From Sisyra terminalis (taxonomy: Eukaryota; Arthropoda; Insecta; Neuroptera; Sisyridae), in the NCBI GenBank assembly GCA_958496175.1, contig OY292275.1, positions 4,154,001 to 4,218,000 of the forward strand: a DNA stretch of 64,000 bases. Reading direction: 5' to 3'. Under the pieces are notes generated by a model. The model ran no database searches, was not told the DNA's origin, and saw nothing but the letters and a program-made list of their open reading frames with translations. Numbering within the stretch: the stretch's first letter is position 1; the number at the start of each line of letters is the position of its first letter. Positions 1 to 12,720 of this stretch are shown here, one piece after another. A program made the translations under genes and the position numbers.

Positions 1-488
1 AAGTTTCAAGGTTCTTTAGAGACCTGTACTCCCCATTTTGACTGATCTATGCCATAGATCATATTCCATTTAAGTCTACTTAAATTTAATACTATTTAAG
101 TACAAGGCGACATTATTTTTTTTTTCTCTTTCCTTCTTTTCATCTTTCTATGCTTCATATACCAAAAGTACTTCGTGAATAAAGAGATCCAAAATTTATT
201 AAAGCATTTCATTTGAAATCAGTTTAACACGATCAAGAGTGTTTGGCATTGGCAAAACAAATGACAATCGTTAGTGCCAAGTCCAAACTATCAGATGGAT
301 GGAAAGGAATTTCTCAACCAAATTTCGTTCTGGATCCTATACCAAATTAATTACAATTTTGTGAAGTCTATGGTTGTCCTGGTGGAAAACAGCACTTCTT
401 CTGCTGCTCAACTCTCGCTTCAGCAGGTGAATCGCTATTTACAATAGGTTCGATTTTGAACGAAAAGAGGTCAAAAATAAACTGGACT
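1..488. other. Intergenic, no gene seen
   Basis: AT-rich sequence without a convincing reading frame, RNA gene or recognisable repeat. It ends at the target duplication of the palindromic element beginning at 498. Confidence 0.5.
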
Positions 489-497
489 ATTGGACAT

Positions 498-1260
498 TAG
501 GGTGGTCCTTAATAGGACAGTTTTGAAGTTCTTTGCTCAAATTTTTTGAAATTGATAAAAAAAAAATCCTGAAAACTTGAGCTCTTAATATTAAATTTTT
601 AGATAGTCCGCTTTCCAATTTAAGTTTCTTATGGAAATTTAATTTTTTCTTTAGAATTCCATATATCACTCCATCTATTGGATTCCATATATCTTTTTCC
701 ATATATTAGTCCATAATCGCGTCATATTTATTGTAAATTTAACGCTCTACAAAAAAGAGCTATTATGATTTTTTGCTAAATCTATTGGCTTAAGAGTTAT
801 TAGCTTATCTATTGGCTGAAGAATGCAGCACTAATGGTAAATGAAAATATATGTTAATAGATTTAGCGAAATTCATAAGAGCTCTTTTTTGTAGAGCGTT
901 AAATTTATAATAAATATGACGCGATTATGGGCCGATATATGGAAAAATAAATATGGAATTCAATAGATGAACCGATATATGGAATTCTGGAATATATGGA
1001 TCCGATATATGGAAAAATATGACACGATTATGGGCAGATATATGGAATCCCTAAAAATTTGATGGAGTGATATATGGAATTCCAAAGAAAAAATTAAATT
1101 TTGTCACGTTATTTCCATAAGAAACTTAAATTGGAAAGTGGACTATCTGAAAGTTAATATTTAGAGCTCAAGTTTTCAGGGATTTTTTTTAATCAATTTG
1201 AAAGAATTTGAGCCTCTGGGAGCACCGAAATTCGAAAACACCCCTATTAAAGACCATCCT
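498..1260. mobile_element. Palindromic foldback MITE (TAGGGTGGTC end type)
   Basis: The two halves are reverse complements over most of the length. The left end reads TAGGGTGGTCCTTAATAGG and the right end is its near-inverse. The flanks carry a 9-bp direct repeat with one mismatch, ATTGGACAT at 489-497 and ATTGGATAT at 1261-1269, which looks like a target-site duplication. Inside, each arm has the pair of short modules seen in many other foldbacks here: GAGCTCTTAATATTAA-like and a GCTCTACAAAAAAG-like motif. It encodes no protein. The 9-bp duplication suggests mobilisation by a Mutator-like transposase (inference). A TA-duplicating Tc1/mariner origin is the alternative. Confidence 0.8.
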
Positions 1261-2464
1261 ATTGGATATGGTATACGATATCGTGCCACTTATGTCATAT
1301 ACCTGGTTAAATTTTTCAGATTGTATATCCTTGTTTGGCTATCAGTTAGACCACTTCACATGCCTCCAATTATTAACATTTTTGGTCGATATTTTGAAAT
1401 GTATTTAATTGTTTTTTTTTTTAAATAAATCGAATTCACGGTAACTGTGGAAAAATTTGCTAGGGGAAATATGGTATAAGAAGATTTTACATGAACGCTT
1501 GTGGCTCCCAAAAAAAAGATTTTCTTGGGGTACGCCATATGCAAATCTTTGAAAATTTCACCTGGTCAATTATTCACTTTAGCAATTATACTTCAGTATT
1601 GTTTTCTGCATGGTTTGCCTAACCAATTTCGAACCCACAGCGGTGATTGGTCGTTGGTGAAGGCGCCCAACCATTGTTCTGTTCAAGGTTTACCCACTGG
1701 CCTACGTTTATTGAGCATGATAGGCTATCGATGGCTATAGTTGGTGCACCCACTGATATTTGATCACTTAGCTGTTATTGGTTGTTGGTGGGAACCGCCT
1801 TCTTACGTTATTTTCATGGTTCAGTCACTGATATTCGATCATCCAGTCGTGATTGGATCTTGGTGGGATTGCCTATTCTTTGTTTTCTGTTTGCTATTTT
1901 CTCGGATATTTGATGATTTTGCGGTCCATTGAGCGGTGATGTAGTGGGCAAATCACGAAGAAAACTTAAAAAGGATATTCTAACCAACAGCTAACGCAGC
2001 TAGATGTTCGAAACTCTCCGGAATAACCAAGCTGAAAATTTTAATAGTGCATCTCTACCAATGTTTGACCATGATTTTTTTCCTTTGTTCTGAAGGCCTC
2101 CTCTGGGAATTCTTCTGCGCTGCGTCCTAGAGGAACTATTGTACCCAAGTTTGGTTTCAATTCATTGAATCTCAGCAGACAGTTAACTGTTTTCTGAAAA
2201 TGAAAGTATCATAAAGTTATTTGTTTTTAATAATTCTTTATTTCCATGTGTTAGTCTATCGTCAATGCTTCGTTAAGAGATTATATACAGTTAGAAGGCC
2301 GAAAAAAAGCGAATTTTCCAGAATTTTTCCAGAGAAAACTTTTAAATTTATTGATCTAAAAATTTGTACACATATTATGGTGTCTTTTAACTGTATTTTA
2401 AGACTTAGTATTAGTAAAAATATTTATTTGGAAAGCAGCTATAGCTGATTTCCGGGAGCTTCTC
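1261..2464. other. Intergenic with a short diverged tandem repeat
   Basis: No gene is seen. Between about 1640 and 1940 a diverged unit of roughly 100 bp recurs two to three times. Recognisable parts are TTGATCACTTAGCTGTTATTGG-like and TTCGATCATCCAGTCGTGATTGG-like segments, each followed by a GGTGGGA stretch. Open frames here are short and carry no domain. Confidence 0.4.
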
Positions 2465-2805
2465 TCAAAAAAGACGTTTTGCGGTGACCACTATATCTCT
2501 GAATTTAAAAAACCAAACAGATTTTGTTAAAGTAATGTTAAATCTAGTAATTAATTGAAGGAATAAATAAAATATTTTTTTTTTGACAAAATGGTGGTTT
2601 CTCAACAAAAAAAAAAAATCGATTTTTGACCAAAATTTCAGCCTTAAATTGTTTATAAAAAAATATATATTTATCGGTGAGAAAAAATCTTCGATTAATG
2701 AATAAAAAATATATTTAAAAAGCTCGTGTTAAAATTTAAGACTAATCGGTTTAGCCGTTTTGGAGTAATGTTGGTCACCGACTTTGAAAACACCATTTTG
2801 AGAAA
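2465..2805. repeat. Weak inverted repeat, possible decayed MITE
   Basis: A segment around 2470-2527 (core GGTGACCA) is mirrored around 2745-2800 (core TGGTCACC). About 40 bp either side of the core remain similar once one arm is reverse-complemented. The interior is A/T homopolymer-rich. Outer boundaries and target duplication could not be fixed. Confidence 0.4.
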
Positions 2806-4780
2806 AACGCGTTTAAAGTTTGAAAAGCACTTTACATAGGATAATATTTTTTTTAAATTTGCGTGTAGTTTCGAAAATATTCACCGGAACGATATGAAAT
2901 TGTCTGTATGTATTCTTAAATGTATGTACATTAAGAAAAAAAAAAAATAAAAAAAAACGATTTTTTGAAAATGCTGACTGTATATAACCCCTTAAGGCTT
3001 ACTGGAGTATGTTAAACGCCATATCAGGGTTTTAAGCTATTACTATCAGTGCAGTCAGCACTGATGGTAGTTATTGCGATTATTCTTTTGATAATTGAAA
3101 GGTCAGTCGTTTATTTGAGATACAATTGGGGTCCAAAATTACCTTCTTGTGGCACCCCGGCTTTTATCTTCCTCAGATCACTTATTGCGTCTTCCAGGTT
3201 GACTTTTATACCGTTTAAATACTCCTTAAAGAAATGAAATTCGTTTATAAATGTTAATGTTTATCATGGAACGGAAAAGATTTTTGTCATCAACTAATCA
3301 CTATTGATTTTTTCAAAATGCTCAAAATTTTAAGGTCAGTTTGTTTAGATGAGTTCTGGCTAAAAGATGTTAAAAGATGGGGTTAGTATACTTAAGATGT
3401 CATAGTTAATTAAATTTAAAAAAAATAATGATTGGAATCCCTCGATATGGTAATGGAACCTATTGAAGGAAGTATTGATTATTTAGTGACTCTAAATTTC
3501 AAATTAAACCAATTTTATGCAAAGTAAACGAAGATGAAATAAAATATTTGTGCTATAAATGTATAAGAGGAAAAAAGATCAAATTCCCTTACCCACCATA
3601 TTAAACGCCAACCCCCACCGTCTGTTTAACAGACGATTAATTTTTAACGGCATATATTAATAGGAAAATGGTAACCATATCCGTTTTTGTATCACAATGC
3701 TAGTCGCCACCGTGGCAAAGTTATTTTCGGATAGTTTTTCCTCAACATTGATTATAATGTTTTAATTACAATTTATTGCGGGAGGTTATAGCGGAAATTA
3801 AATGGCCAGCCTGGCGATCATCAGCAATATGGGGTGTGGGAAACATACCACCGCCATTTTTTTTCGTCTTCCTATTCTTGTTTTTGTGCTAGTGTCGAGA
3901 GAAAATCAATGCAATTTTTGCCATATAGTAGTTTGGGACAAACTAGGGTAGTGAAAGCGGGGAGTTGCGACGGAAAAAAGATTGGCGATAGATTTATTTG
4001 TGTCCCCGAGTGAGTCGTTGCGCGCAAAAATGGGAAATGGATAGTTTGGGGGGAGAAGGGAAGATTCTTATCAAATCTTGATTTTTTTTTGCAATATTGC
4101 CATTGAAATTAAGAGTTTAGGTTGTTTGTATCAAATTGAATTTATAATAGTGGATAAGGGTGGAACATTGTGTTATTAATCACAATGGAATAAGGATTTT
4201 ATTGATATTAATTTATACGTCACCCTTTGGCTTCTCGCCCATTCCTGTGGAGCTCGAGCGAAAAAGACATTAACGGGGGGAATTGAGGATAAGGACGTCG
4301 TCATCATTCATCACTTTGCGTGACGTCAATCTTTAGCAGAAGGATTCAACAGACACAGGAGGCGGATACGACAGGAAGACGATAGGATAGGATAGTTTTC
4401 TTGAGGGTGGCTTTTCAGGGGTTGGTAGTGTAGGTGTTTAGGTTTACGTCGAGCTGTGGAATATACGGCAAAAACAGAAACACGTCGTCCCATTCACAAA
4501 GATCTGTTTATGGTGCGGCCGATTCTTCACCCCAAAACCAAAACCACCCACTCCCCTATAATAGTAGCGCGTCTGTGCCGTCTTTTCACCACACGACCAC
4601 AATCTTCGTTTCACCCTCACACCACAATAGAATACCACAATAATCATAAGTAATATTCGTTGTGTTTAGGTAATAGTTTGGTGGAAAATTTAACGCCATA
4701 TTTGAGAAAACAGATGATAAAATGATGGAAAAATGGAACTGGAATGGTGAAAAGTTCCAAAAACTTATAATTTTTGAAGT
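2806..4780. other. Intergenic, partly higher-GC unique sequence
   Basis: The block from about 3590 to 4700 is less AT-biased and looks single-copy. It includes a TGACGTCA site near 4321. No frame with a start, usable length and plausible composition was found on either strand. A small hairpin (ATCAGTGC...GCACTGAT) sits near 3046-3065. Confidence 0.4.
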
Positions 4781-7143
4781 AAAGGCCCTCGCCAGATAAG
4801 ATGGTCTAAAATGCCCCCATTGCAATCGGGCTATTATTTTTTTTCTGAAAATACCATACAGTATGGACAACATCTCAGCCAAGTTTCAACTCTAAAATAT
4901 GACGCATTTTTGTAGAAAAAATATATTTTTTTTTTCAAATTCAATATTCTCTGAAACTGTTTGATAATACCGAAAAAAGTGCTTATGAGTTTCAAAATAT
5001 CACTAAGTAGTACTCAGAGAAAAATTCGTTCATGAATCAGATCGATCGATCATTGTTAAAAATACGATTTATTTTTTCAAAAATTTTTTTTTATGCCAAA
5101 ATTGTTTGCTACACCTTGGTTTTTTTTCTAAATAATCCTCTATCATTATTCTACAATAGACTGATTCAAACAAATGATAATTTTTTTTCTTAATTATATC
5201 GAAAATATTGTTGGGAATGACAAAAAAAAAATCGTGTGAAAGTTTAAGCTCTTAATATTAACATTAAGAGGTGCCGCATCGCAAATTTCGAATTTCCATT
5301 TAAATAACATGGAAACAATATTCTCTTGCGCTTTGGAAGTTTAAAGCTCACGTTGGTGACAATATGTCGAAATGACCAAGATATATTTTTGTAGAAAATT
5401 GAACGATCTACAAAAAAGGTCAAAAAAGGTACAAGTTTTTGATATATTTATTCATTCAAAAGTTATTCGAGGTTAAAGTTGAGCAAAAGAGAAATTTGAA
5501 TATTTTTTCAATTTTTTGACGCAACCATCAATTTTATGAGAAAACTTTATAGGACATTTTTGTAGAGCACTTTTTTTCCTATAGCTTATCTCTATGAAAG
5601 TTTTTGATATTTTTCACAGGTCCTAAGTTATTTGCATTAAACTGAAAATTCCCTGAATTATTATATTTTTAACATAAAAATTATTTTTTTATTTTAATTA
5701 TATAACTTAGGACCTGTGAAAAATATCAAAAACTTTTATAGAGATAAGTTATAGAAAACAAGCCCCCTACAAAAATGTCCTATCAAATTTTCTCATAAAA
5801 TTGATGGTTGCGTCAAAAAATTGAAAAAATATTAAAATTTCTTTTTAGTTCAACTTTAACTACGAATAACTTTTGAAGGAATAAATATATCAAGCACTTG
5901 TAATAGATCTTTTTTATAGATCGTTCAATTTTCTACAAGAATATACCTTGGTCATTCCGAAATATTGTCACCAACGTGAGCTATAAAATTTCAAAGTGCA
6001 AGAGAATATTGTTTCCATGTTATTTAAATGGAAAATCGAAATTTGCGCTGTGGCACCTCTTAAAATTAATATTAAGAGCTTAAACTTTCACAGGATTTTT
6101 TTTTGTAATTTCCAAAAATATTTTCGATATAATTAAGAAAAAAAATCATCATTTTTTTGAATCAGTCTATTCTACAATATATAAGATTTTCAGATTTTTA
6201 AAAATATTAAAAAATAGTTAAAAAAAAACAAGAAGTATTCTTTAAACTTTTTTTTGTGCGCTAAAATCTTTTAGTACCGTTACGTAATTTTTTGTATATC
6301 ATCCCCTTGGCTCAGTTTACTAAATAAAATTTTTTCGAATTTTTAAAAATGTTAGATAATGGTTCGAAAAATTAAACGTATTTTTTAATTCAGATTTTCA
6401 GCACTTACGTATATATTTTTTTTTCTAAAGTAATTATTCATCCCCTTAGTCATCAATATTTATTTTATACATTTTCTAAATAACATTAAAATATTTATAT
6501 TTCATTTAGCAATTACTTTAGAAAAAACTAAGTACTTAAGTGCTGTAAAACTGGATTAAAAAAAAAAGTTTAATTTTTCTAAACATTATCTAACATTTTT
6601 AGAAATACGAAAAAAATATATTTAGTAAACTGAGACAAGGGGATGATGCACAAAAGATTACGTGATGGTACTAAAAGATTTTAGCACACAAAAAATGTTT
6701 AAAGAATACTTCTTTTTTTTAAATATTATCTAATATTTTTAAAAATGTGAAAAAAATATATATTGTAGAAAGATGATGGAGGATTATATAGAAAAGAAAA
6801 ACTATGGTGTACCAAACGATTTTAGCATAAAATAAATTTTTGGAAAAATAAATTGTATTTTTAACAATGATCGATCGATCTGTTTCATGGAAAAAATTTT
6901 CTCAGAGTACTACTTAGTGATATCTTGAAACTCATAAGCACTTTTTTCGGTATTAGCAAACAGTTTCAAAGAATATTGAATTTGAAAAAAAAAAGTCTTT
7001 TTTACAAAAAAACGCGTCATATTTTAGAATTGAAACTGGGCTGAGATGTTGTCCATACTCTAAGGTATTTTCAAAAAAAAAAAAAAAAATTAGCCCGATT
7101 GCAATGGGGGCATTTTAGACCATCTTATCTGGCGAGGGCCTTT
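4781..7143. mobile_element. Palindromic foldback element (AAAGGCCCTCGCCAG ends), interrupted
   Basis: The termini at 4781 and 7143 are inverted copies reading AAAGGCCCTCGCCAGATAAG. The arms pair along their full length about a centre near 6470. The left arm is longer only because another palindrome is inserted at 5158-6168. With that removed both arms are about 670-680 bp, so the original element was about 1.35 kb. It has no coding capacity. No clean target duplication was found at the outer ends. Confidence 0.8.
5158..6168. mobile_element. Nested palindromic element (AGACTGATTC ends) with 10-bp target duplication
   Basis: Inverted ends AGACTGATTC...GAATCAGTCT bound a 1011-bp palindrome. It is flanked by a perfect 10-bp direct repeat, ATTCTACAAT, at 5148-5157 and 6169-6178. 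It lies in the left arm of the 4781-7143 palindrome, so it is younger. It shares the arm modules AAGCTCTTAATATTAA and GAACGATCTACAAAAAAG with other families here. A related copy lies at 53348-54357. A duplication of 9-10 bp points to Mutator-like mobilisation (inference). Confidence 0.88.
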
Positions 7144-8339
7144 GATAATTAAAAAAATACCCTTTCATATTTTTATTCTTTCAAAGTTGTCAAGAGTTTC
7201 CCAACAATCCGTCCCCCCATTTAATCCTTTCTTTTTTGGGAACTCTTGAAAAAAAATTTAGCATCAACGTTTTTCAAGGGGACGAAAGAGAAACCCACAT
7301 ATATAGGTAAAGCTGTATTGTGGAGCTTTTTTTCCACTTGTCCCAACCCTTTTTGATAACGCCAACTTATTTAATAATAGAATCGGGTAAAGACGGGCAT
7401 TTCGCCACACTTCCGGCATACTTTCATCGCTCGTTTCTCCCCGCATGTTTCTCCCACTGTGTATTTGATAAAATGGTTTGAAAAAGTTAACAGAATTTAA
7501 TGAATAGAATGGCAGACGGGAAAGAATAAATGTCATTTTTCTTGTAAGTTTTTTTTTTTTTTTATGAACTAGACGGAGCTTTATTTAAAAAAAAAGGGGG
7601 AGAAAAAGAAATTTCCTTTGGCTGACTTTATTTAAATTAATTTTTTGAATAAATATTGTCACTGGTGGAAATCTTTTGTGTTGTTACACAGAGCTAATTG
7701 TGTAAAGAGTTCGGAAGAGCTTTGGCGAAAATTACTAAGTGAAAAGTTAATGTTGGAGTAGCAAATATTTCAATTAGAATTTTTCAGTTTTGTTTGTAAC
7801 AAGTTGAAAGCTGTGCTTTTTGTTCGGGAAAGCTCAAGTTTTAGATGTTAAACTAGAAAGGGAAAAAAGAATATTGTTTCATTTGAAATTTGATTATTGT
7901 TTTGGCTTTAATTTTGATTACATCTAATAGTTTTTAGAAGTGAAGGAAATTTTTTTTTAAACTTTTTTAAAGGCCTAAATCTTCCCTTAATGACCATCGG
8001 GTGTCTTTTTTCTGTCGTTGGAATAATAATGCAAGATATAACATTAAATGCACAAGAAAAACTTTTATGGGATACAAATGAAATGAATATAAGTCATAAA
8101 CGAAAAGTTTACATTTAACCATACCTGTTTATACCTGGGTACCTAGAGGTTGCGGCTAAACAATCGGCAGCAACTGAGACTTTTAAAATCATTTAAATAC
8201 ACTGTTGTGAAGTGGTGTAGGTTTTATTTCCCTAAGATGTAAACGAAATGTTTCTCTAAAAGTCAATTAGTAATATTTTAATTAATAGTACTACCTACAG
8301 TACTTTGTGATTACTTTTCTTTTTAATCGATACAGATTT
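7144..8339. other. Intergenic, no gene seen
   Basis: AT-rich with scattered homopolymers. A 90-codon frame on the minus strand at 7264-7536 has no recognisable domain and is taken as chance. Confidence 0.4.
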
Positions 8340-8496
8340 AAGCAAGCCATTCACGCTCCGACTTGCAATCCAACTAGTTGAACCTTCTAAATGATCCGAC
8401 TAGACATCCAACTTTCAATAACACTATTGACGGTCCGACTTTAGATCCAACTTTGAAAGTCGGACTGCAAGTTGGAGAGTGGATGGCTCGCTTTAT
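8340..8496. mobile_element. Small foldback MITE
   Basis: An arm beginning AAGCAAGCCATTCACGCTCC is mirrored by GGAGAGTGGATGGCTCGCTT at the other end. The short interior is itself made of diverged repeats of a CCGACTT...ATCCAACT motif in both orientations. Total length is about 157 bp with no coding capacity. The target duplication is unclear. Confidence 0.65.
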
Positions 8497-9112
8497 CGTT
8501 AAAATTTATCTGCAAATTATTCGTTTAGTTAAGCATATACTGACAAGGTAGAACAATAATATTCTTGGTCCCTCCTCTTTCCCCAATTTGAAAAGTTGTT
8601 ATATTATTTAAATCAGTGTTTCTTTAGATTTTTGAACCAGGCTACATATGTTTGAGGAATGGAAAGAAGAAAAAACCGACTTGGTTCTCCTGTACAAGAG
8701 ATGAAAATTTTAAAATTTCCCCTTCCCCTTTTGTAAAAATTGGTTTTTTAACACAAAAATTTTTGCTGACCAATTGTTAGGAATATCACTCTTATTTTAT
8801 GCCTCCGTTGTTTGAAGAAAAGTCACAGGTTTTCAAATTTTGTGGATTCAAAAATTCTACTCTTCTTTCTTGTTGTGGTCAATTTTATTTTTTTTTTTAT
8901 AAATTGGGAAACAACCCCAAAATTATTTCCCTTAGCCATGTTTATGCGTAATAAGGTGGAGAAAAGTAACCCAAAAAAGTTTGGAAACCACTGATGTAAT
9001 GACCATTGTATGAACCGTTGCTCGATTTTAGCGAGACCAATTTAAACATTCTTCTACCTTCTCAATAGTTTTTCATACCAATTTTCCAATCCAATTGATT
9101 GATAAAACCATC
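8497..9112. other. Intergenic, no gene seen
   Basis: AT-rich, with no supported gene or repeat. It ends at the target duplication of the hAT element. Confidence 0.4.
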
Positions 9113-9120
9113 ATCTAGTG

Positions 9121-9344
9121 CATTTTTTCCTAACCTATGGTCTGCGGACCCCTGGGGGTCCGCGAATCTATGTTTGGAGGTCCGCGGTCCCATTTGAAAA
9201 AGTTTGTTTTTTGTTTTTTAATTTAATGAAGGAATACTAAAATATAATATTGTCCGAAAATTGCACCGTTTTTCACACAGGAGTCCTTGGCATTATGCTT
9301 GATTTCCTTGGGGGTCCGCGGCTGAAAAAGGTTAGGAACCGCTG
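9121..9344. mobile_element. hAT-type MITE with 8-bp target duplication
   Basis: A perfect 8-bp direct repeat, ATCTAGTG, lies at 9113-9120 and 9345-9352. It bounds a 224-bp element. The right end, read outward-in, is CAGCGGTTCCTAACC, the typical hAT terminal form. The left end, CATTTTTTCCTAACC, is a diverged version. GGTCCGCGG-type motifs follow both ends. Non-autonomous, with no coding capacity. Terminal sequence and 8-bp duplication together fit the hAT superfamily. Confidence 0.9.
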
Positions 9345-9352
9345 ATCTAGTG

Positions 9353-11460
9353 CGAAGTTGGTACCAATAACGAGAGTACCGTCAAAAACACACTGGGTCT
9401 ACTGTTGAGTAGTGACCCAAATCATGTGCCATTCATACGACACCATCATGATTTCAACAATAATGCGAACTACTTGCAAATAGTTAAATTAGTGGAAAAA
9501 AAACATCAATTTTCCAAAAAATTAAGGAAACATTGCGGGACTCTAGTCTATAGGACTATAGTTTATTGTAAACTAGTGGAAGTGTCAAAAATTGTTATCC
9601 TTTCTTTTGGTTTTACTGCGTCGAGAACTATAAAAATCCGTCTTCAAATCGTAGCGCTGAAAAACCGTAGTCTTCCGTTTTTGGGATATTTTATCATTGT
9701 TTTTTTGGGGCAATTTGTCCTTGGATATTTGATCTGCGGATATTTTGTCAGGAGATCAAATGGAATCCCTGGATTTGTTAAAAAAAGGAAATGGAATATC
9801 TAGATCAGAACTATTACTTTGGAACAAAGAGTTGAAGAATCTTGAAAACCGAACCTCCAATGTAAATATTTTGAAATAAGACTTTACTTAATAATAATAA
9901 TTTGTAAATATTTGAAAATAATTTGTATTCGAAAGCCTTTTGAACCATTTTGCAAAAATCCCCCGTTTCATGTAAAACTTTGTACTGAACAAAAGGGTTG
10001 CAATTGTTAGGGAGTTCTTGAAACAGGATAGACATTTTTCCTCATTAATTTTCCCAGATGATAAAACCATTTATCAATTTGTAATTCCAAAATTAAATAA
10101 ATACTGAAAATAATTAATTAAGCAAATTATACCGGTGATGGAAACACACATAGAGCCAAACAATTAATTAATATGTTAACTAAAATAAACGAAAAATCGA
10201 TGGTTAATTGGAAAATATAATTAACATTTGCTTTATTACATTAATTTTGGTGTAATTCGGAAGTTTTTACATGGAATATCTAAATAGATTGAAAAAATAT
10301 GCCCACCCCCAACCAACCCCCATTCCTTGCTTTTTTGTATTCCCAATGTTTTTGTTGTAGTTTTTCGAAGCTTTAAAGCTTCAAGCTCTTGTCATGCACC
10401 AATTGCTTTGCTGGTTTTTCCTTTGCTCCGCACCAATTTGCCCATGTTTCCGCCAATATAAATATTTCCGCCGGCCAAGATAAACGGAATATCTCTCCAT
10501 ACCATATCCCTCACCATGCCGCATGAATTCCCGTATTTTCCCATATTTCAGTTTGTAGGATTTTCGAATGTTCATAGTCTAACTTTTCTAGGAAGTGTAT
10601 CATTAAAATTTTTCATCATTAGCGAAGTACGTTGGGAGAGGGGAAGATTGAGATTGACTATTTGTGTTTTTGTCGATTCATAACAATAAATTATCATTTT
10701 TTTTTTTGTGTTCTTTTCTGTTTTATTTCAGTGAAAATATTATTTTTGTGCTGCGAATGAATTGGAAAAGTAACTAATTAATTGTGAGACGTCAAATGTA
10801 GAGATGAAAACAATGATCGAAGTAGGCCAAGGCGGTTGTGTCTTCAACTGTCACTCGAATGATTAATTAAACGTGGAAATTAATTTAATTATAATAAACT
10901 TAAAGCTCTTTCGCAACAATCTCCCCATTTTCTTTGCCACCATTGTCTACAGTTTATTATCATTAAAGGAACAGTGAAATATATTGTAAAGAAGTTTCAC
11001 TATTTTTATCAACTACTACTAACCTCCCCCTTCCTTGACTAGCGAAAAATTCATACTTAGTCAGGAAAGTTTCAATATTTTCATGTGGTGAAGGATAATA
11101 GACATTAAGTGTAATTCATATCGTAATTATAATGATTGTTGACATTGAATTGTGTATGCACTTGCATCCACATTGTCGTTTTATACTATGAAAATATTTG
11201 TCAAGTGTTGGAAAAATATTTTTCCAGTGGCACATTAAATAGCATTGAATGATATCATATGCAGTTGGAGTGGGAGGGTAGTAATTTTCTTTGTGCAAAC
11301 AAGTGTTTTTTTTTTTTTTTGGGATTTGGTTGGTTTGAAATTATAAAAAAAATGGAATGAATTTGATAAATCCGTTAAATTTTCCGAATTTTCCACCTCT
11401 TAAAATTTTATTTGGATCTCTGTCTGGGATTTTTTTTTTAGCCTCAACTCTGTAGCTTTA
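9353..11460. other. Intergenic, no supportable gene
   Basis: Contains a short microrepeat near 9680-9765 in which GGATATTTTGTC-like phrases recur three times with variation. A long open stretch at 9405-9803 begins at a non-ATG codon and has no recognisable domain. A higher-GC block around 10290-10600 also lacks a convincing gene. Confidence 0.4.
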
Positions 11461-11464
11461 TTAT

Positions 11465-11912
11465 TGTAACGTGACGTCTCAAAACTGTTTTAAGATGACG
11501 TTATTTGTTCTTTTAATTTCTTTTGGAAATAAATAATCTCTTTCACACTTAACAGTCACTTTTTTTATTACACTTGTATACACTTTTTATTACACAATTA
11601 CATTTGTCAAAACAATCACTTAAATAAAAATAATCACTTTTAATTCAAATCACACTAATAATCGCTTTGTTGTAACAGAAATTCACAACTGAATTTCTAT
11701 ACAGAACTGTGATACAGAACTGTCTTTTGGTTTGAGCTGAGTGCCTTATATACCCGCAACCCAAAATTCCAGAATGTTCTCGCTTTCACTAGACACTTCT
11801 CGAGTAATCTTTATGTGCATTCGCATTGGTGGGAGAGAGATAGAAGTCACTCAGCCAATCGCGTGCCGGCATAGCACAAAGAGAGAGACAGACTTTGTCC
11901 TTTTCTGTTACA
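11465..11912 (-). mobile_element. Solo LTR, gypsy-like retrotransposon
   Basis: Read on the minus strand the segment starts TGTAACAG and ends CGTTACA, giving TG...CA termini with a 6-bp terminal inverted repeat. The flanks are TTAT at 11461-11464 and TTAT at 11913-11916, a 4-bp target duplication. A promoter-like GGGTATATAAGG lies at 11744-11757 on the minus strand, followed by a C/A-rich leader. There is no internal coding region and no second LTR, so it is a solo LTR left by recombination. The gypsy assignment rests on the 4-bp duplication and LTR form only. Confidence 0.8.
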
Positions 11913-11916
11913 TTAT

Positions 11917-12235
11917 TATGTTCTCTGGTTCCATAGTTTACCTATTGTAAGCTGAAAAGCGGAGTAAATTTTAACAATCGGAAAAACATAATACTGTTCA
12001 ACTAAGTACTGGGATTGAAAAGCTCCAGCTCGTTGCTATGCGACCAAGTGCTGCATTTCAATAGAATATGAGAAGATTCTCCTGGAGGGTGTAGTAGTAT
12101 CTTTAAAGTATGACGTTGCTATTAATTGAGATCTACTTAAATTTAGTATTTCAGAGGTTAGATTTTGAGGAGGATTTCTCCTCATTCTTTTGCTGTGTTT
12201 TTGCCCCTTGGTGAACAAGGGCTTTGTTTAATATA
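11917..12235. other. Intergenic, no gene seen
   Basis: AT-rich. No gene or repeat could be supported. Confidence 0.4.
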
Positions 12236-12720
12236 AAGATTGTGCCCAAAAAATCGACTTTTTATGTAAAAGATATATCTTAAATATTCTTAAGGATGAT
12301 ACAAAAAAATGTTGTGAAATTTTGAGCCTTTGATATTGATTTAAGAGGTCTAGCATCGAAACTTTTGATTTTTCAATCTAAAGCGCATTTTTTTGAATTT
12401 TTAAACCATCACACCTTCAAAAAATTAAGCGACATATATTCATATAGGAAATTGAATGTTCTACAAAAAAGGTCTTGTTGTAAATTTTTGTCAGACCAAC
12501 CGTTTCCGTATAATTGAGCCTTCAACATCGATCTCTTTTTACGATTTGATTTTTTATCTTAAGAATTTTGTAGCTAACGAACGAATTAATATTCAAAGGT
12601 AAATTTTTGTATATCCTTTAGGAAATTAAATGTTTCACAAAAAAGGTTAATTAGCCTTTCTTCAAAATTTTGACCAAATCGAAGGGTTGGTTTTTTATGA
12701 CAAATAATGAACGAGAAGCT
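12236..12720. mobile_element. Single decayed arm of an AGACTGGGCC-type foldback
   Basis: Begins AGATTGTGCCCAAAAAATCGA, a diverged form of the AGACTGGGCCAAAAAAATCG end. It continues with the family modules: TTTTGAGCCTTTGATATTGA near 12323, GTTCTACAAAAAAGGTC near 12459, and a second TTTCACAAAAAAGGTTA-like module near 12634. The matching inverted arm is not found downstream, so the element is truncated or rearranged. Confidence 0.6.

Noticed and set aside
9405..9803. 132-codon open stretch, plus strand
   Set aside because: Begins at a non-ATG codon, includes a GGATATTTTGTC-type microrepeat, has no domain and no splice or promoter context.
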